64,000 bases of DNA from positions 1 through 64,000 of the forward strand of contig NZ_RPEN01000148.1 of assembly GCF_003991405.1 (NCBI RefSeq), read 5' to 3'. The notes beneath the pieces were generated by a model that did not search any database, was not told the DNA's origin, and was given only the letters and a program-made list of their open reading frames with translations. The stretch is from Pseudorhodobacter sp. E13. Its GTDB lineage: Bacteria > Pseudomonadota > Alphaproteobacteria > Rhodobacterales > Rhodobacteraceae. Below, one piece after another: positions 17,372 through 25,575 of this stretch; the first letter of the stretch is position 1; every line of letters begins with the position of its first letter. A program made the translations under genes and the position numbers.

Positions 17372-19201
17372 ATGACAGTTTCCCCCCGCCGCCCCGTATT
17401 TGACGCCAATGCAACCGGATCGGGGGGCTTGGGCAAATTGCCCGATTGGGACCTGACAGATCTTTATCCCGCCCCCGATGCCCCGGAATTTGACCGCGAC
17501 ATGGACTGGCTGGAAAAAGCCTGCGCCGATTTCGCGACCAGATACGAAGGCAAGCTGGCCACGCTGGATGCCGATGCCATGCTGAAATGCGTGCAGGACT
17601 ATGAGGCGATTGACGTGACTGCCGGGCGCGTGATGTCCTATGCGGGCCTGCGCTATTACCAGAACACGATGGATAGCGATCGCGCCAAATTCATGGCCGA
17701 CGCGCAGGATGAGATCACGAATTTCACAACCCCGCTGGTGTTTTACAGCCTGGAGTTCAACCGTCTGGACGAGGCGCATCTGAACGGGCTTCTGGCCGCC
17801 AATGCCGATCTGGCGCGCTATAAGCCGGTGTTTGACCGTATGCGCGCCATGCGCCCGCATCAGCTTTCGGATGAGCTGGAGAAATTCCTGCACGATCAAT
17901 CCACCGTTGGTGCCGCCGCGTGGAACCGGCTGTTTGATGAAACCATGGCCGGCCTGATGTTCGATGTCGCGGGTGAGGAAGAGCCGCTGAACCTTGAGGC
18001 CACGCTGAACCTGCTGACCGATACCGACCGCGCCAAACGCGAAGCCGCGGCCCGTGCGCTGGCTGTGGTATTTGACAAGAATATCAAGCTGTTCGCGCGC
18101 GTTCATAACACGCTGGCCAAGGAAAAAGAGGTCGAAGACCGCTGGCGCAAGATGCCAACCCCGCAAACCGGCCGCCACCTGTCGAACCATGTCGAACCCG
18201 AGGTGGTGGAGGCGCTGCGCAATGCCGTTGTGGCGGCCTATCCAAAGCTGTCGCACCGCTATTACGCGCTGAAAGCGAAATGGATGGGGCTGGACAGATT
18301 GCAAGTCTGGGACCGCAACGCGCCCTTGCCGCAAGAGGCCCCGCGGGTGGTGGGTTGGGACGAGGCGCGCAAAACCGTCACGGAGGCTTATGCCGCCTTT
18401 TCCCCCAAGATGGCCGACCTGGCCGAGCCGTTCTTTACCAAAGGCTGGATTGATGCCGGCGTGAAACCGGGCAAGGCACCGGGGGCCTTTGCGCACCCCA
18501 CCGTGACGACCGTTCACCCCTATGTCATGCTTAACTATCTGGGAAAACCCCGCGATGTCATGACCTTGGCGCATGAACTTGGGCATGGCGTGCATCAGGT
18601 TCTGGCGGCAGGCCAAGGCGAATTGCTGTCCTCCACCCCTCTGACCCTCGCGGAAACCGCTTCGGTCTTCGGTGAAATGCTGACCTTCCGCAAACTGCTC
18701 GACGGGGCCAAGACCAAGGCGGAACGCAAGACCCTGCTGGCGGGCAAGGTAGAGGATATGATCAACACTGTCGTCCGCCAGATCGCCTTTTACGACTTTG
18801 AATGTAAACTCCACGATGCCCGCCGCGATGGCGAGTTGACGCCCGACGGCATCAACGCCCTGTGGATGAGCGTGCAGGCCGAAAGCCTTGGCCCGGTGTT
18901 TGACTTCATGGACGGCTATGAAACCTTCTGGGCCTATATCCCGCATTTCGTGCATTCGCCGTTCTACGTTTACGCCTATGCCTTTGGCGATGGCCTTGTG
19001 AACGCGCTTTATGCCGCTTACGCCGATGGGCTGCCGGGGTTCGAAGAGAAGTATTTCGAGATGCTGAAAGCTGGCGGCTCCAAGCATCACAAGGAATTGC
19101 TGGCCCCGTTTGGCCTTGATGCCAGCGATCCTGCCTTCTGGGACAAGGGGCTGGATATGATTTCCGGCTTCATCGACGAGCTGGAAGCGATGGAAGACTG
19201 A
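17372..19201 (+). CDS. pepF: Oligoendopeptidase F (M3 family zinc metallopeptidase)
   Basis: The 609-aa protein is an M3B oligopeptidase that cuts peptides in the cytoplasm. The zinc site is HELGH (His401-His405), with the third ligand Glu in LTLAETASVFGE. The N-terminal helical half closes over the catalytic cleft in this family. FAHPTVTTVHPYVMLNY is another M3 hallmark. Length is normal for the family. The YjbR gene starts 3 bases after its stop, so the two are probably co-transcribed. Confidence 0.93.
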   Translation: MTVSPRRPVFDANATGSGGLGKLPDWDLTDLYPAPDAPEFDRDMDWLEKACADFATRYEGKLATLDADAMLKCVQDYEAIDVTAGRVMSYAGLRYYQNTMDSDRAKFMADAQDEITNFTTPLVFYSLEFNRLDEAHLNGLLAANADLARYKPVFDRMRAMRPHQLSDELEKFLHDQSTVGAAAWNRLFDETMAGLMFDVAGEEEPLNLEATLNLLTDTDRAKREAAARALAVVFDKNIKLFARVHNTLAKEKEVEDRWRKMPTPQTGRHLSNHVEPEVVEALRNAVVAAYPKLSHRYYALKAKWMGLDRLQVWDRNAPLPQEAPRVVGWDEARKTVTEAYAAFSPKMADLAEPFFTKGWIDAGVKPGKAPGAFAHPTVTTVHPYVMLNYLGKPRDVMTLAHELGHGVHQVLAAGQGELLSSTPLTLAETASVFGEMLTFRKLLDGAKTKAERKTLLAGKVEDMINTVVRQIAFYDFECKLHDARRDGELTPDGINALWMSVQAESLGPVFDFMDGYETFWAYIPHFVHSPFYVYAYAFGDGLVNALYAAYADGLPGFEEKYFEMLKAGGSKHHKELLAPFGLDASDPAFWDKGLDMISGFIDELEAMED

Positions 19202-19204
19202 CCG

Positions 19205-19546
19205 ATGACGCGCGCAGAGATCAACGCCTTTTGCGCCTCTCTGCGCGCCGTTACCCATGTCGTGCAATGGGGGGGCGCCGATGTCTGGAAAGTGGGCGGC
19301 AAGGTCTTTGCCATCACTTGGGACGACGGTGTGACCTTCAAAGCCTCTGATATGGCGTATGAAATTCTGAAAGACGGGCCCGGCATCGGCCCTGCGCCCT
19401 ATATGGCGTCTCGTGGCCTGAAATGGTTGAAAAACTACGGGGCGGACGGGCTCTCGGATGAGGCGCTGCGCGCGCATCTTCTGGCCTCTTACGACATGGT
19501 TTTCGCGGGGCTGAGCAAAAAGGCGCAGGCCGCATTAGCGGGCTAA
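19205..19546 (+). CDS. MmcQ/YjbR family protein
   Basis: This 113-aa protein belongs to the MmcQ/YjbR family, with a double-wing, DNA-binding-like fold and unsettled function. Recognisable parts are the VTHVVQWGGADVWKVGGKVFA start, SRGLKWL in the middle, and a final helix with LLASYDMVFAGLSKK. It follows pepF by 3 bases. Its 3' end overlaps the convergent glycosyltransferase gene by 12 bases. Confidence 0.87.
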   Translation: MTRAEINAFCASLRAVTHVVQWGGADVWKVGGKVFAITWDDGVTFKASDMAYEILKDGPGIGPAPYMASRGLKWLKNYGADGLSDEALRAHLLASYDMVFAGLSKKAQAALAG

Positions 19547-20476
19547 GGCAAAGCCCGTCTGCGCAACCTTGGCCAGAAAATCATACACCAGCGTCTCCTT
19601 GCCCGCGTTCAGGCAGTTCAGCCCGAAATACCAATACAGAAACGCGTCATGCGGCCAATTGGTTGTGATGGCCTGTGCAATCGCATTGTCCATCGCGTCG
19701 GCAGATGTCACCGTGACCGCGCCGTGGTGAAAATCGGTCTGGCCACACAAAACCACCGGGCGGCCATGCATCATTGCCTCTATGCCCACAGCGGAGTTGA
19801 TGGTCACACAAACCGCCGCCTGCGCCAGAATGTCGTGAATATTGGCATCGACCAAGGTGATGCGTGCATCCCGCCCTGCGATACGGGCCAGAAAGCGGCG
19901 CGTGCTTGGGTCGGGGTCCAGTGGATGCGGCTTGATGACAATCGGGCGCGGATCGGCGCGGGCCATCAAGGCCTTGACCATCTGGCGCAGATCAAGGTGA
20001 CACGTCTCGCGCGTGTCTCTGTGGGATTCCGATTGCAAAAACACTGCGATACAATCGGACGGAATCTTGGCCCTTGCTATGGGTTGTTCATAGCGTGACT
20101 TGCGCGCCACCACCCAACGCTTGCGCAGGCGGTCGGCAAAAGTTGTCGCAGCGTCAACGTCCAGCGCCTTGGCATCAAAGGTTTTTTCGGAAATCGAAGA
20201 CATCGCGCGGATGCCCCATGGATCAAGGTTCCAGAACGGATAGACATAGGCGATACCGGTGTTCAGAACCCGCGCGTGCCGCTGCCCACCGTGATCGACG
20301 ATGTGAAAGGCATCGCTTGCTGCCACCTCGGCCAACAGTGTCATGCGGTCATGCACCGTCAGACCGACCCGAAAACCGCGCGCGGCCAAACCTTCGGTCA
20401 GTTTGACGTAATAGGGTTTCATCACGGATCGGTCACGAAGAACAGAACCGGGCAGGTGAAAGATAAAACCGCTCAC
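19535..20476 (-). CDS. Capsule polysaccharide (KpsC/KpsS-like) glycosyltransferase
   Basis: The 313-aa protein resembles KpsS/KpsC-type beta-Kdo transferases that build the lipid-linked capsule anchor. Supporting features are the opening GFIFHLPGSV, IVIKPHPLDPDP, and VTINSAVGIEAMMHGRPVV in the nucleotide-sugar domain. No other capsule genes are nearby, so the acceptor is unknown. Translation appears to start at GTG (20476), which overlaps the TGA of the Gfo/Idh gene (GTGA), so the two are coupled. A 12-base convergent overlap with the YjbR gene ends it. Confidence 0.8.
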   Translation of the reverse strand: MSGFIFHLPGSVLRDRSVMKPYYVKLTEGLAARGFRVGLTVHDRMTLLAEVAASDAFHIVDHGGQRHARVLNTGIAYVYPFWNLDPWGIRAMSSISEKTFDAKALDVDAATTFADRLRKRWVVARKSRYEQPIARAKIPSDCIAVFLQSESHRDTRETCHLDLRQMVKALMARADPRPIVIKPHPLDPDPSTRRFLARIAGRDARITLVDANIHDILAQAAVCVTINSAVGIEAMMHGRPVVLCGQTDFHHGAVTVTSADAMDNAIAQAITTNWPHDAFLYWYFGLNCLNAGKETLVYDFLAKVAQTGFALAR

Positions 20477-21465
20477 GTCAGCGCAAACACCTCTGCCCCG
20501 GCAAACGCCTTGTCAATCATCGCCGCCGTGCCATGGGTAAATTCCAACGGGCAGGGATAGGCGGTGCCGTTGCGGATGCTGTCACCGAAATTCTGCACTT
20601 GCAGCACATATTGGTTCACCCCCGGCCAGCGTTCGGTGGTGACAGACATGCCCGCCCGCAGCTCCAGCTGTGCTTCGGCAAAGACATTGGCATTGAACGG
20701 GGCTGTCAGCCGGATCACACCTTTTTCGCCGTGAAAGTTCATTTCCTGCCGGTTGTGCATCCGCATGGAGGTGATGGCAGAATAGGCAAAGCGGCCCATC
20801 GGCCCCGCCATTGTGCCCGTCACCTGCGCCCAGGTGTCCACGCCGTTTTCCTGTTGCATCCGGCAGTGCAGCGCCTCTGGCTCTGCCCCCGTCACAAAAC
20901 GGGCAGAGCCGTAAGTATAGACGCCAATGTCATAAATCCCGCCGCCCCCGGTGTCGGCCTTATTGCGGATATTGCCGGGGTCGGCGCGGTTGTCATAGCT
21001 GAACACCCCATCCACCTGCACCAGCCGCCCGATTGCGCCGGATTGCACAAGGTCGCGGGCGCGCTGCCATTGCGGGTGATGCACGATCATATAGGCCTCG
21101 GCGGCCAGCAGCCCGGCGGCATCGCGCGCGGCGATGATCTGGGCGATCTCTGGCGCTTTCAGGCAGATCGGCTTTTCCGTCAGCACATGCTTGCCTGCGG
21201 CCAAGGCCTTCAACGTCCATTCCACATGCAGATGGTTCGGCAGCGGGATATAGACCGCTTCAATCGACGGATCGGCCAGCAAAGCGTCATAGCTGGCATG
21301 CACCGCCATCGCAGGCGCAAAGGCGCGGAATGGCTCGGCTTTTGCCGGGTCCGAGGTGGCAATCGCGGCGAGTTCGGCCCCCTTGGCCGCGTGGATCGCC
21401 GGGGCCATATGCTCCCGCGCGAATTTTGCAGCCCCAAGAATGCCCCAGCGGATTGGTTTGGTCAT
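20473..21465 (-). CDS. Gfo/Idh/MocA family NAD(P)-dependent oxidoreductase
   Basis: The 330-aa protein has the N-terminal Rossmann domain (GILGAAKFAREHMAPAI), the EKP motif in HVLTEKPICL and the GGGIYDIGVYT catalytic block of this family. It should oxidise or reduce a sugar or sugar derivative; the substrate is not deducible. Its stop overlaps the GTG start of the KpsS-like glycosyltransferase, suggesting that the pair acts on one glycan. Its 5' region is shared with the array of palindromic sites at 21528-21609. Confidence 0.9.
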   Translation of the reverse strand: MTKPIRWGILGAAKFAREHMAPAIHAAKGAELAAIATSDPAKAEPFRAFAPAMAVHASYDALLADPSIEAVYIPLPNHLHVEWTLKALAAGKHVLTEKPICLKAPEIAQIIAARDAAGLLAAEAYMIVHHPQWQRARDLVQSGAIGRLVQVDGVFSYDNRADPGNIRNKADTGGGGIYDIGVYTYGSARFVTGAEPEALHCRMQQENGVDTWAQVTGTMAGPMGRFAYSAITSMRMHNRQEMNFHGEKGVIRLTAPFNANVFAEAQLELRAGMSVTTERWPGVNQYVLQVQNFGDSIRNGTAYPCPLEFTHGTAAMIDKAFAGAEVFALT

Positions 21466-21527
21466 GCGCGTTCCCCTTCTCGTTTCGGGCAGCTTAGTCG
21501 CGGGGCTGGGCCAAGGAAAGCCCTGCG

Positions 21528-21609
21528 TGACGCCACGTCATTGAACGCCGTTCAAGAATCCCGATTGACCGAACTTGAAAATTGAACCATGTTCATTGAA
21601 CGGTGTTCA
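21528..21609. promoter_or_regulatory. Array of four 13-bp palindromic operator-like sites
   Basis: There are four palindromes of a 5-N3-5 type: TGACGCCACGTCA (21528-21540), TGAACGCCGTTCA (21542-21554), TGAACCATGTTCA (21583-21595) and TGAACGGTGTTCA (21597-21609). Their centres are 14, 41 and 14 bases apart, giving two doublets. The arrangement resembles operators of TetR-type repressors that bind as paired dimers. TTGACC (21565-21570) with a weak -10 near 21588 would put the third site over the promoter. The regulator is not in the window. Confidence 0.7.
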
Positions 21610-21626
21610 CAAACAGGAGACAGACC

Positions 21627-21959
21627 ATGCTCAAGCAGTTCAGCCACCTTGGCGCCTTGATCGCCGCCCTTGCAGCCGCCCCTGCCCTTGCGGGGGGCAG
21701 CGACCAACATTCGGCGCAATCGGTCAACCATAGCGGCCAAGCCTCCAGCCATGGGTCGGCGGCTGTGGCCTCTGGCGCGGCGCTGGTGGTGGCGGTGCCC
21801 ATCATCGTGACCGGCGGGGCCATCGCCATTTCCGGTGCCGCCTTGGCAGAGGTGGGCAGCGGCGCGGCAGCCGTTGGCAGTGCCATGGCCGAAAGCGCAA
21901 CCACCCAGCCGCGCAAGACCAAACGCATCGCGCCCGATGGCGCGCCGACGCTCGACTAA
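21627..21959 (+). CDS. Small secreted protein upstream of DUF2145 gene
   Basis: The protein has 110 aa with a signal peptide ending near ALA-GG (residue 22). A Ser/His/Gln-rich stretch with HSAQS, NHSGQASSHGS follows, and then a long Ala/Gly/Val hydrophobic segment (about residues 47-85) that could insert in a membrane. No family with known function was recognised. AGGAG precedes the ATG by 8 bases. It is 23 bases from the DUF2145 gene and behind the palindromic operators, so both are probably induced together. Confidence 0.75.
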   Translation: MLKQFSHLGALIAALAAAPALAGGSDQHSAQSVNHSGQASSHGSAAVASGAALVVAVPIIVTGGAIAISGAALAEVGSGAAAVGSAMAESATTQPRKTKRIAPDGAPTLD

Positions 21960-21982
21960 CACCCATCGAGGGGGAAAACACC

Positions 21983-22777
21983 ATGTATCGTTGGATCATT
22001 CTGGCCTTTCTGGCCCTCTGCCTTGCCTTGCCCGCCCATGCCGGCAGTTCCGAAGCCGGCAAGCCGCAGCTTCCCGCCGCCGAGGTCGCGGCCTTTTCCA
22101 ACCGCGTGCAACAAGACCTTGCCGCGCGCGGGGTCAATGTAGCGATTGTGGCGCGCATGGGCCGCAACCCAAGCCAATTGCCCAAAGGCGTGCGCTATAC
22201 CCATGTCAGCTATTGGGTGCTGTCGCAGATCAAAACCGCCGATGGCCGCACCGGCACCGGATACCGGGTCTATAACCTGTATCAGGACGCCAAGAACGGC
22301 ACCCGCAGCAGCCTTGTGCAGGACAGCCCCGCAGATTTCTTTGCAGGCGCCTACCGCCTTGATGCCGGGATCATCATCCCCGATGCCCGGTTGCAGAAAA
22401 AACTGCTGAAAGTGATCGCCAGCCCCACCTACAAGGCGCTGCACAATCCGCGCTATTCGGTGCTGGCCAATCCCAATACCAGCCAGTTTCAGAATTGCAC
22501 CGAACATACGCTGGATGTGATGATGGCCGCGCTATACGGCACGTCAGATGTGGCGCGGATCAAGGCCAATGTGGCCGCGCATTTCACCCCGCAACCCATC
22601 GCCATCGGCGGGCTGAAGCGCGCACTGGCCCCCGCCGCCAGTCAGGCACTGACCACGGCAGATCACGGCGCAAGCGTTGCCACCGCCACCTTCGGGTCCA
22701 TCGCGCGGTTCATGCAGGCCAATGGGCTGGCGAAATCCGTCTATCGGCTGACGCCAGACAAGGCCTATCGGTTCTGA
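21983..22777 (+). CDS. DUF2145 family secreted protein
   Basis: The 264-aa protein has a clear signal peptide (residues 1-20, ending AHA-GS). It matches the DUF2145 family by YTHVSYWVL, then FQNCTEHTLDVMMAALYG. His74 and Cys172, in His-then-Cys order, resemble circularly permuted NlpC/P60 (LRAT-like) papain-fold hydrolases. A periplasmic cysteine hydrolase is therefore a reasonable inference but not shown. The gene follows the 110-aa secreted protein. Confidence 0.75.
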   Translation: MYRWIILAFLALCLALPAHAGSSEAGKPQLPAAEVAAFSNRVQQDLAARGVNVAIVARMGRNPSQLPKGVRYTHVSYWVLSQIKTADGRTGTGYRVYNLYQDAKNGTRSSLVQDSPADFFAGAYRLDAGIIIPDARLQKKLLKVIASPTYKALHNPRYSVLANPNTSQFQNCTEHTLDVMMAALYGTSDVARIKANVAAHFTPQPIAIGGLKRALAPAASQALTTADHGASVATATFGSIARFMQANGLAKSVYRLTPDKAYRF

Positions 22778-22788
22778 ACCGCTGCGCG

Positions 22789-22811
22789 GCCGGGGGGTCA
22801 CCTCCCCCGGC
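22789..22811. terminator. Hairpin between convergent DUF2145 and GFA genes
   Basis: GCCGGGGG (22789-22796) pairs with CCCCCGGC (22804-22811) around a 7-nt loop. It lacks a strong T-tract but lies exactly between two convergent stops. Confidence 0.6.
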
Positions 22812-22815
22812 TGTG

Positions 22816-23304
22816 TCAGTTTCCGCGAATGGTTCTGGCACTGTCAAACACCGTGGGTGCGATCGCTGTGCCATCACTTTGCGCCGCATGTTCCATGAAA
22901 CAATTGACCCCCGCCGGGATAACCGTGCCCTGCTGCGCCTGCCCCAAAAAGATGTGCTTCGACGTTTCTGGCGTTACCGCGAACCAGTTCGGATTGTCGA
23001 ATGTGCCACGGTAAAGCCCGACAAAACCGGGAAAGCGCTGGAAGGTCAGGTAAAGCTTGGTGCCGCAGGCAGCGCAGAAATGCACATACACCTCTTTGCC
23101 GCTTCCTTCAGAAAGATGTGTGTAGGTCTGCGCCGGCCCTGTCAGCATCGCGAAATCCGCTGCCGCGAACACTGGTTGCACCATATAGGCCACCCCGGTC
23201 GCGCGTTGACAAAAGCGGCAATGACAAATCGTGGTCCGGATCGGCTCTGCCGTTACTGCATATCTATGCCGCCCACACAGGCAGCCGCCTTTGGCCTTTG
23301 TCAT
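22816..23304 (-). CDS. GFA/CENP-V domain zinc protein
   Basis: This 162-aa protein has the GFA (glutathione-dependent formaldehyde-activating enzyme-like) fold. Zinc-binding cysteines are visible in GGCLCGRHRY, CHCRFCQ and CAACGTKLY. The C-terminal HIFLGQAQ block is also family-like. The substrate is unknown, and most members are not the formaldehyde enzyme. I placed the start at MTKAKGG, with GGAAAGG upstream; ATG codons at 23322 and 23391 are alternatives. Confidence 0.85.
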   Translation of the reverse strand: MTKAKGGCLCGRHRYAVTAEPIRTTICHCRFCQRATGVAYMVQPVFAAADFAMLTGPAQTYTHLSEGSGKEVYVHFCAACGTKLYLTFQRFPGFVGLYRGTFDNPNWFAVTPETSKHIFLGQAQQGTVIPAGVNCFMEHAAQSDGTAIAPTVFDSARTIRGN

Positions 23305-23406
23305 GCCCTTGCCTTTCCGCATCCCGCCCAGCAGCCCGACACTGGCCCAATCGGAACCGAATGTCGAGGCAGGCACGCTGCAACGCGCCACTGACTGCGC
23401 ACAGGT

Positions 23407-23928
23407 TTAAGGTCGGACCATCCAGCGACGAAGCTCCGTCACGGCATCTTCCAGCCTGTCAAAGCGTGGGGCTATCTCTGCGCCATCCGGTCCTTTCATC
23501 ACGGTATAGGAGTAGTGGCGGACCTTTTGCATCGGCCTGACCACATAATCCGCGCCGTCATAGTGCAGATAGACAAGCTCCATCTTTTGCCAAACGGTGT
23601 AGATGGATTTACGCCCATCGAATACGCGAAGCGCTTCAGCCCAGCGTTTGAATCGCCGCTCCGTTTCCAGATAATCCGGGAAAGCGCGAATCTCCTCCGT
23701 GGGAACCGCACAGGACCGATCAAGCGCGCTGCGGCAGGCCGCGATCAGTTGCGGATCGTCTATCGGCAGCCGTGCTTCGAAACTGCCGACATCGAAATCG
23801 ACCAATTCCGCCCGCCCCACTAACTTGACCGTCAAGACACCAATAACCCGGCCATTGGCATAGACCGAACAGGCCAGAAACAGGGGCAGAGGCTTGGGGC
23901 GCCAAAAACGTGACAATAACCGCATCAT
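23407..23928 (-). CDS. Hypothetical protein, 173 aa
   Basis: No known family was recognised. The protein starts with two Met codons and a short basic, hydrophobic N-terminus (RFWRPKPLPLFLACSVYA). It looks like a soluble mixed alpha/beta protein, with aromatic-rich YTVWQKMELVYLHYDGADY near residue 115 and a final helix ending RRWMVRP. It reads leftward into a 102-base gap before the GFA gene and is divergent from the SMI1/KNR4 gene. Codon use looks less biased toward G/C at third positions than in neighbours, hinting at an accessory origin. Confidence 0.6.
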   Translation of the reverse strand: MMRLLSRFWRPKPLPLFLACSVYANGRVIGVLTVKLVGRAELVDFDVGSFEARLPIDDPQLIAACRSALDRSCAVPTEEIRAFPDYLETERRFKRWAEALRVFDGRKSIYTVWQKMELVYLHYDGADYVVRPMQKVRHYSYTVMKGPDGAEIAPRFDRLEDAVTELRRWMVRP

Positions 23929-24039
23929 TCAATAAGGCTTTCGCAAAAGATTTGGGCGAAGTGGCAGCGTCCAAAATTGACATGCCTCTCACATATTTTC
24001 ACCCTAACACATCACGGAACAGGGTGCTGGAGTGTCGCA

Positions 24040-24429
24040 ATGACCTTTGATGTCGCAGAGAAATTCATCGCCGCCGCAGAGATCAGCTTGGGCGTGAGGC
24101 TACCCGAAAGCTATCGCCAGGCTTTGAAAGCGGAAAACGGCGGTAGCCGCAAGCTGGGGTCTGATGTATGGACGCTGATCCCTGTGTTTGACCAGCAAGA
24201 CCGGAAGCGGATGTCGCGCACCAGCAATCACATCCTGCGGGAAACGAAAGCAATGTCTGGTTGGGCGGGCTGGCCGCCAACGGCGATCTGCATCGCCTCG
24301 AACGGCATGGGGGACGCATTGGTGTTTCTACGCCAAGGCGCGGTTTGCGAGGCGACCGTTTATCTTTGGAACCATGAAACCGGGCACCTGACCCCCGTTG
24401 CCAAGGATTTCGCGGATTTGAAGAAATAG
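24040..24429 (+). CDS. SMI1/KNR4 family protein
   Basis: The 129-aa protein has the SMI1/KNR4 (SUKH) fold signature: EISLGVRLPESYRQALKAENGG near the N-terminus, and later ICIASNGMGDALVFLR and VYLWNHETG. Many family members are immunity proteins against polymorphic or contact-dependent toxins, others are regulators. No toxin gene is seen nearby, so it may be an orphan immunity gene. The start at MTFDVAEK is chosen at the domain boundary. It ends at a hairpin terminator shared with rpoH. Confidence 0.78.
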   Translation: MTFDVAEKFIAAAEISLGVRLPESYRQALKAENGGSRKLGSDVWTLIPVFDQQDRKRMSRTSNHILRETKAMSGWAGWPPTAICIASNGMGDALVFLRQGAVCEATVYLWNHETGHLTPVAKDFADLKK

Positions 24430-24455
24430 GCCCCCACAGAGATCTGCGGGGGCCT
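24428..24455. terminator. Bidirectional hairpin terminator (SMI1 gene / rpoH)
   Basis: AGGCCCCC (24428-24435) pairs with GGGGGCCT (24448-24455) around a 12-nt loop. Read leftward it is followed by ATTTCTT. It lies between the convergent SMI1/KNR4 and rpoH genes. Confidence 0.75.
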
Positions 24456-24486
24456 GTTGTCAAACGGCATCGGGGCGAAATGGGGC

Positions 24487-25383
24487 TTAGGCCGGGATCA
24501 CCATGCCTTTTTCGCGGGCCAGTTCGCGCATCTTGTCTTGCAGCTTTTCAAAGGCCCGCACTTCGATCTGGCGGATACGCTCGCGGCTGACGCCATAGCT
24601 TTCCGACAGTTCTTCCAGCGTCACCGGCACATCGTTCAGGCGGCGCTGCACCAGAATGTCCTTTTCCCGGTCATTCAGCACGGACATAGCCTGCACCATC
24701 ATCTCGCGGCGGGTGTCCAGCTCATCCTTTTCGGCGTAATCATTGGCCTGATCGCTGTCTTCGTCTTCCAGCCAATCCTGCCATTGCGTCGCCCCCTCGC
24801 CATCCGACCCGACCGTCGCGTTCAACGAAGCATCCCCGCCCGACAAACGCCGGTTCATCGAGATAACTTCATCCTCGGTCACGTTCAGATCGCGGGCAAT
24901 TTGCGCCACGTTTTCCGGGCGCAGATCACCTTCTTCCAGCGCGCCAAGCTTGGCCTTGGCCTTGCGCAGGTTGAAGAACAGCTTTTTCTGCGCCGATGTG
25001 GTGCCAAGTTTCACAAGGCTCCACGACCGCAGGATATATTCCTGAATAGAGGCGCGGATCCACCACATCGCATAGGTCGCAAGGCGGAAGCCTTTTTCCG
25101 GGTCAAAGCGTTTGACCGCCTGCATCAGGCCCACATTCGCCTCTGAAATCACCTCGGCCTGCGGCAAGCCGTAACCGCGATAGCCCATGGCGATTTTGGC
25201 GGCCAGTCGCAGGTGCGACGTCACCATCTTATGCGCAGCCGTGCTGTCCTGATGGTCGACCCAGCGTTTGGCGAGCATGTATTCTTCTTCCGGCTCCAGC
25301 AGCGGAAACTTGCGGATTTCTTGCATATAGCGGTTCAGCCCCTGTTCCGGGCTTGGTGCTGGTAAATTGGCATAGCTACTCAT
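24487..25383 (-). CDS. rpoH: RNA polymerase heat-shock sigma factor (sigma-32)
   Basis: The 298-aa protein is an RpoH-type sigma factor that directs RNA polymerase to heat-shock promoters. Region 2 contains GLMQAVKRFDPEKGFRLATYA and WWIRASIQEYILRSWSLVK. The RpoH box follows at QKKLFFNLRKAK. Region 4 ends with GVSRERIRQIEVRAFEKL. Length and order are standard. A candidate promoter lies at 25444-25472. Alphaproteobacteria often carry more than one rpoH; which paralogue this is cannot be told. Confidence 0.95.
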   Translation of the reverse strand: MSSYANLPAPSPEQGLNRYMQEIRKFPLLEPEEEYMLAKRWVDHQDSTAAHKMVTSHLRLAAKIAMGYRGYGLPQAEVISEANVGLMQAVKRFDPEKGFRLATYAMWWIRASIQEYILRSWSLVKLGTTSAQKKLFFNLRKAKAKLGALEEGDLRPENVAQIARDLNVTEDEVISMNRRLSGGDASLNATVGSDGEGATQWQDWLEDEDSDQANDYAEKDELDTRREMMVQAMSVLNDREKDILVQRRLNDVPVTLEELSESYGVSRERIRQIEVRAFEKLQDKMRELAREKGMVIPA

Positions 25384-25443
25384 AATCGTCCTCCGTTCCG
25401 CTGTCGGTCCCTGCCATCAATCATGCGCTGGCGGGGATCGGCA

Positions 25444-25472
25444 AATCTAAGCATTTCATCGGGGCTTCGCAA
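25444..25472 (-). promoter_or_regulatory. Candidate promoter of rpoH
   Basis: Read leftward, TTGCGA (25472-25467) is followed after 17 bases by TAGATT (25449-25444). The same -10 hexamer occurs before degP (40426-40431). It lies about 60 bases before the rpoH start. Confidence 0.42.
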
Positions 25473-25575
25473 GCGGCGCCCCCTTGTGCTGCTTACAACG
25501 TTAAATGCGCCTTGTTCTGTCGCGGTTCCAGATTTGTGTCGGTCAGATCACGAATATGTCAGACAAAACCCCCGC

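Noticed and set aside
17366-19477. 703-codon leftward open frame
   Set aside because: It lies antisense to pepF, which has an intact HELGH zinc site. The translation has no family character and reflects G+C-rich third positions.
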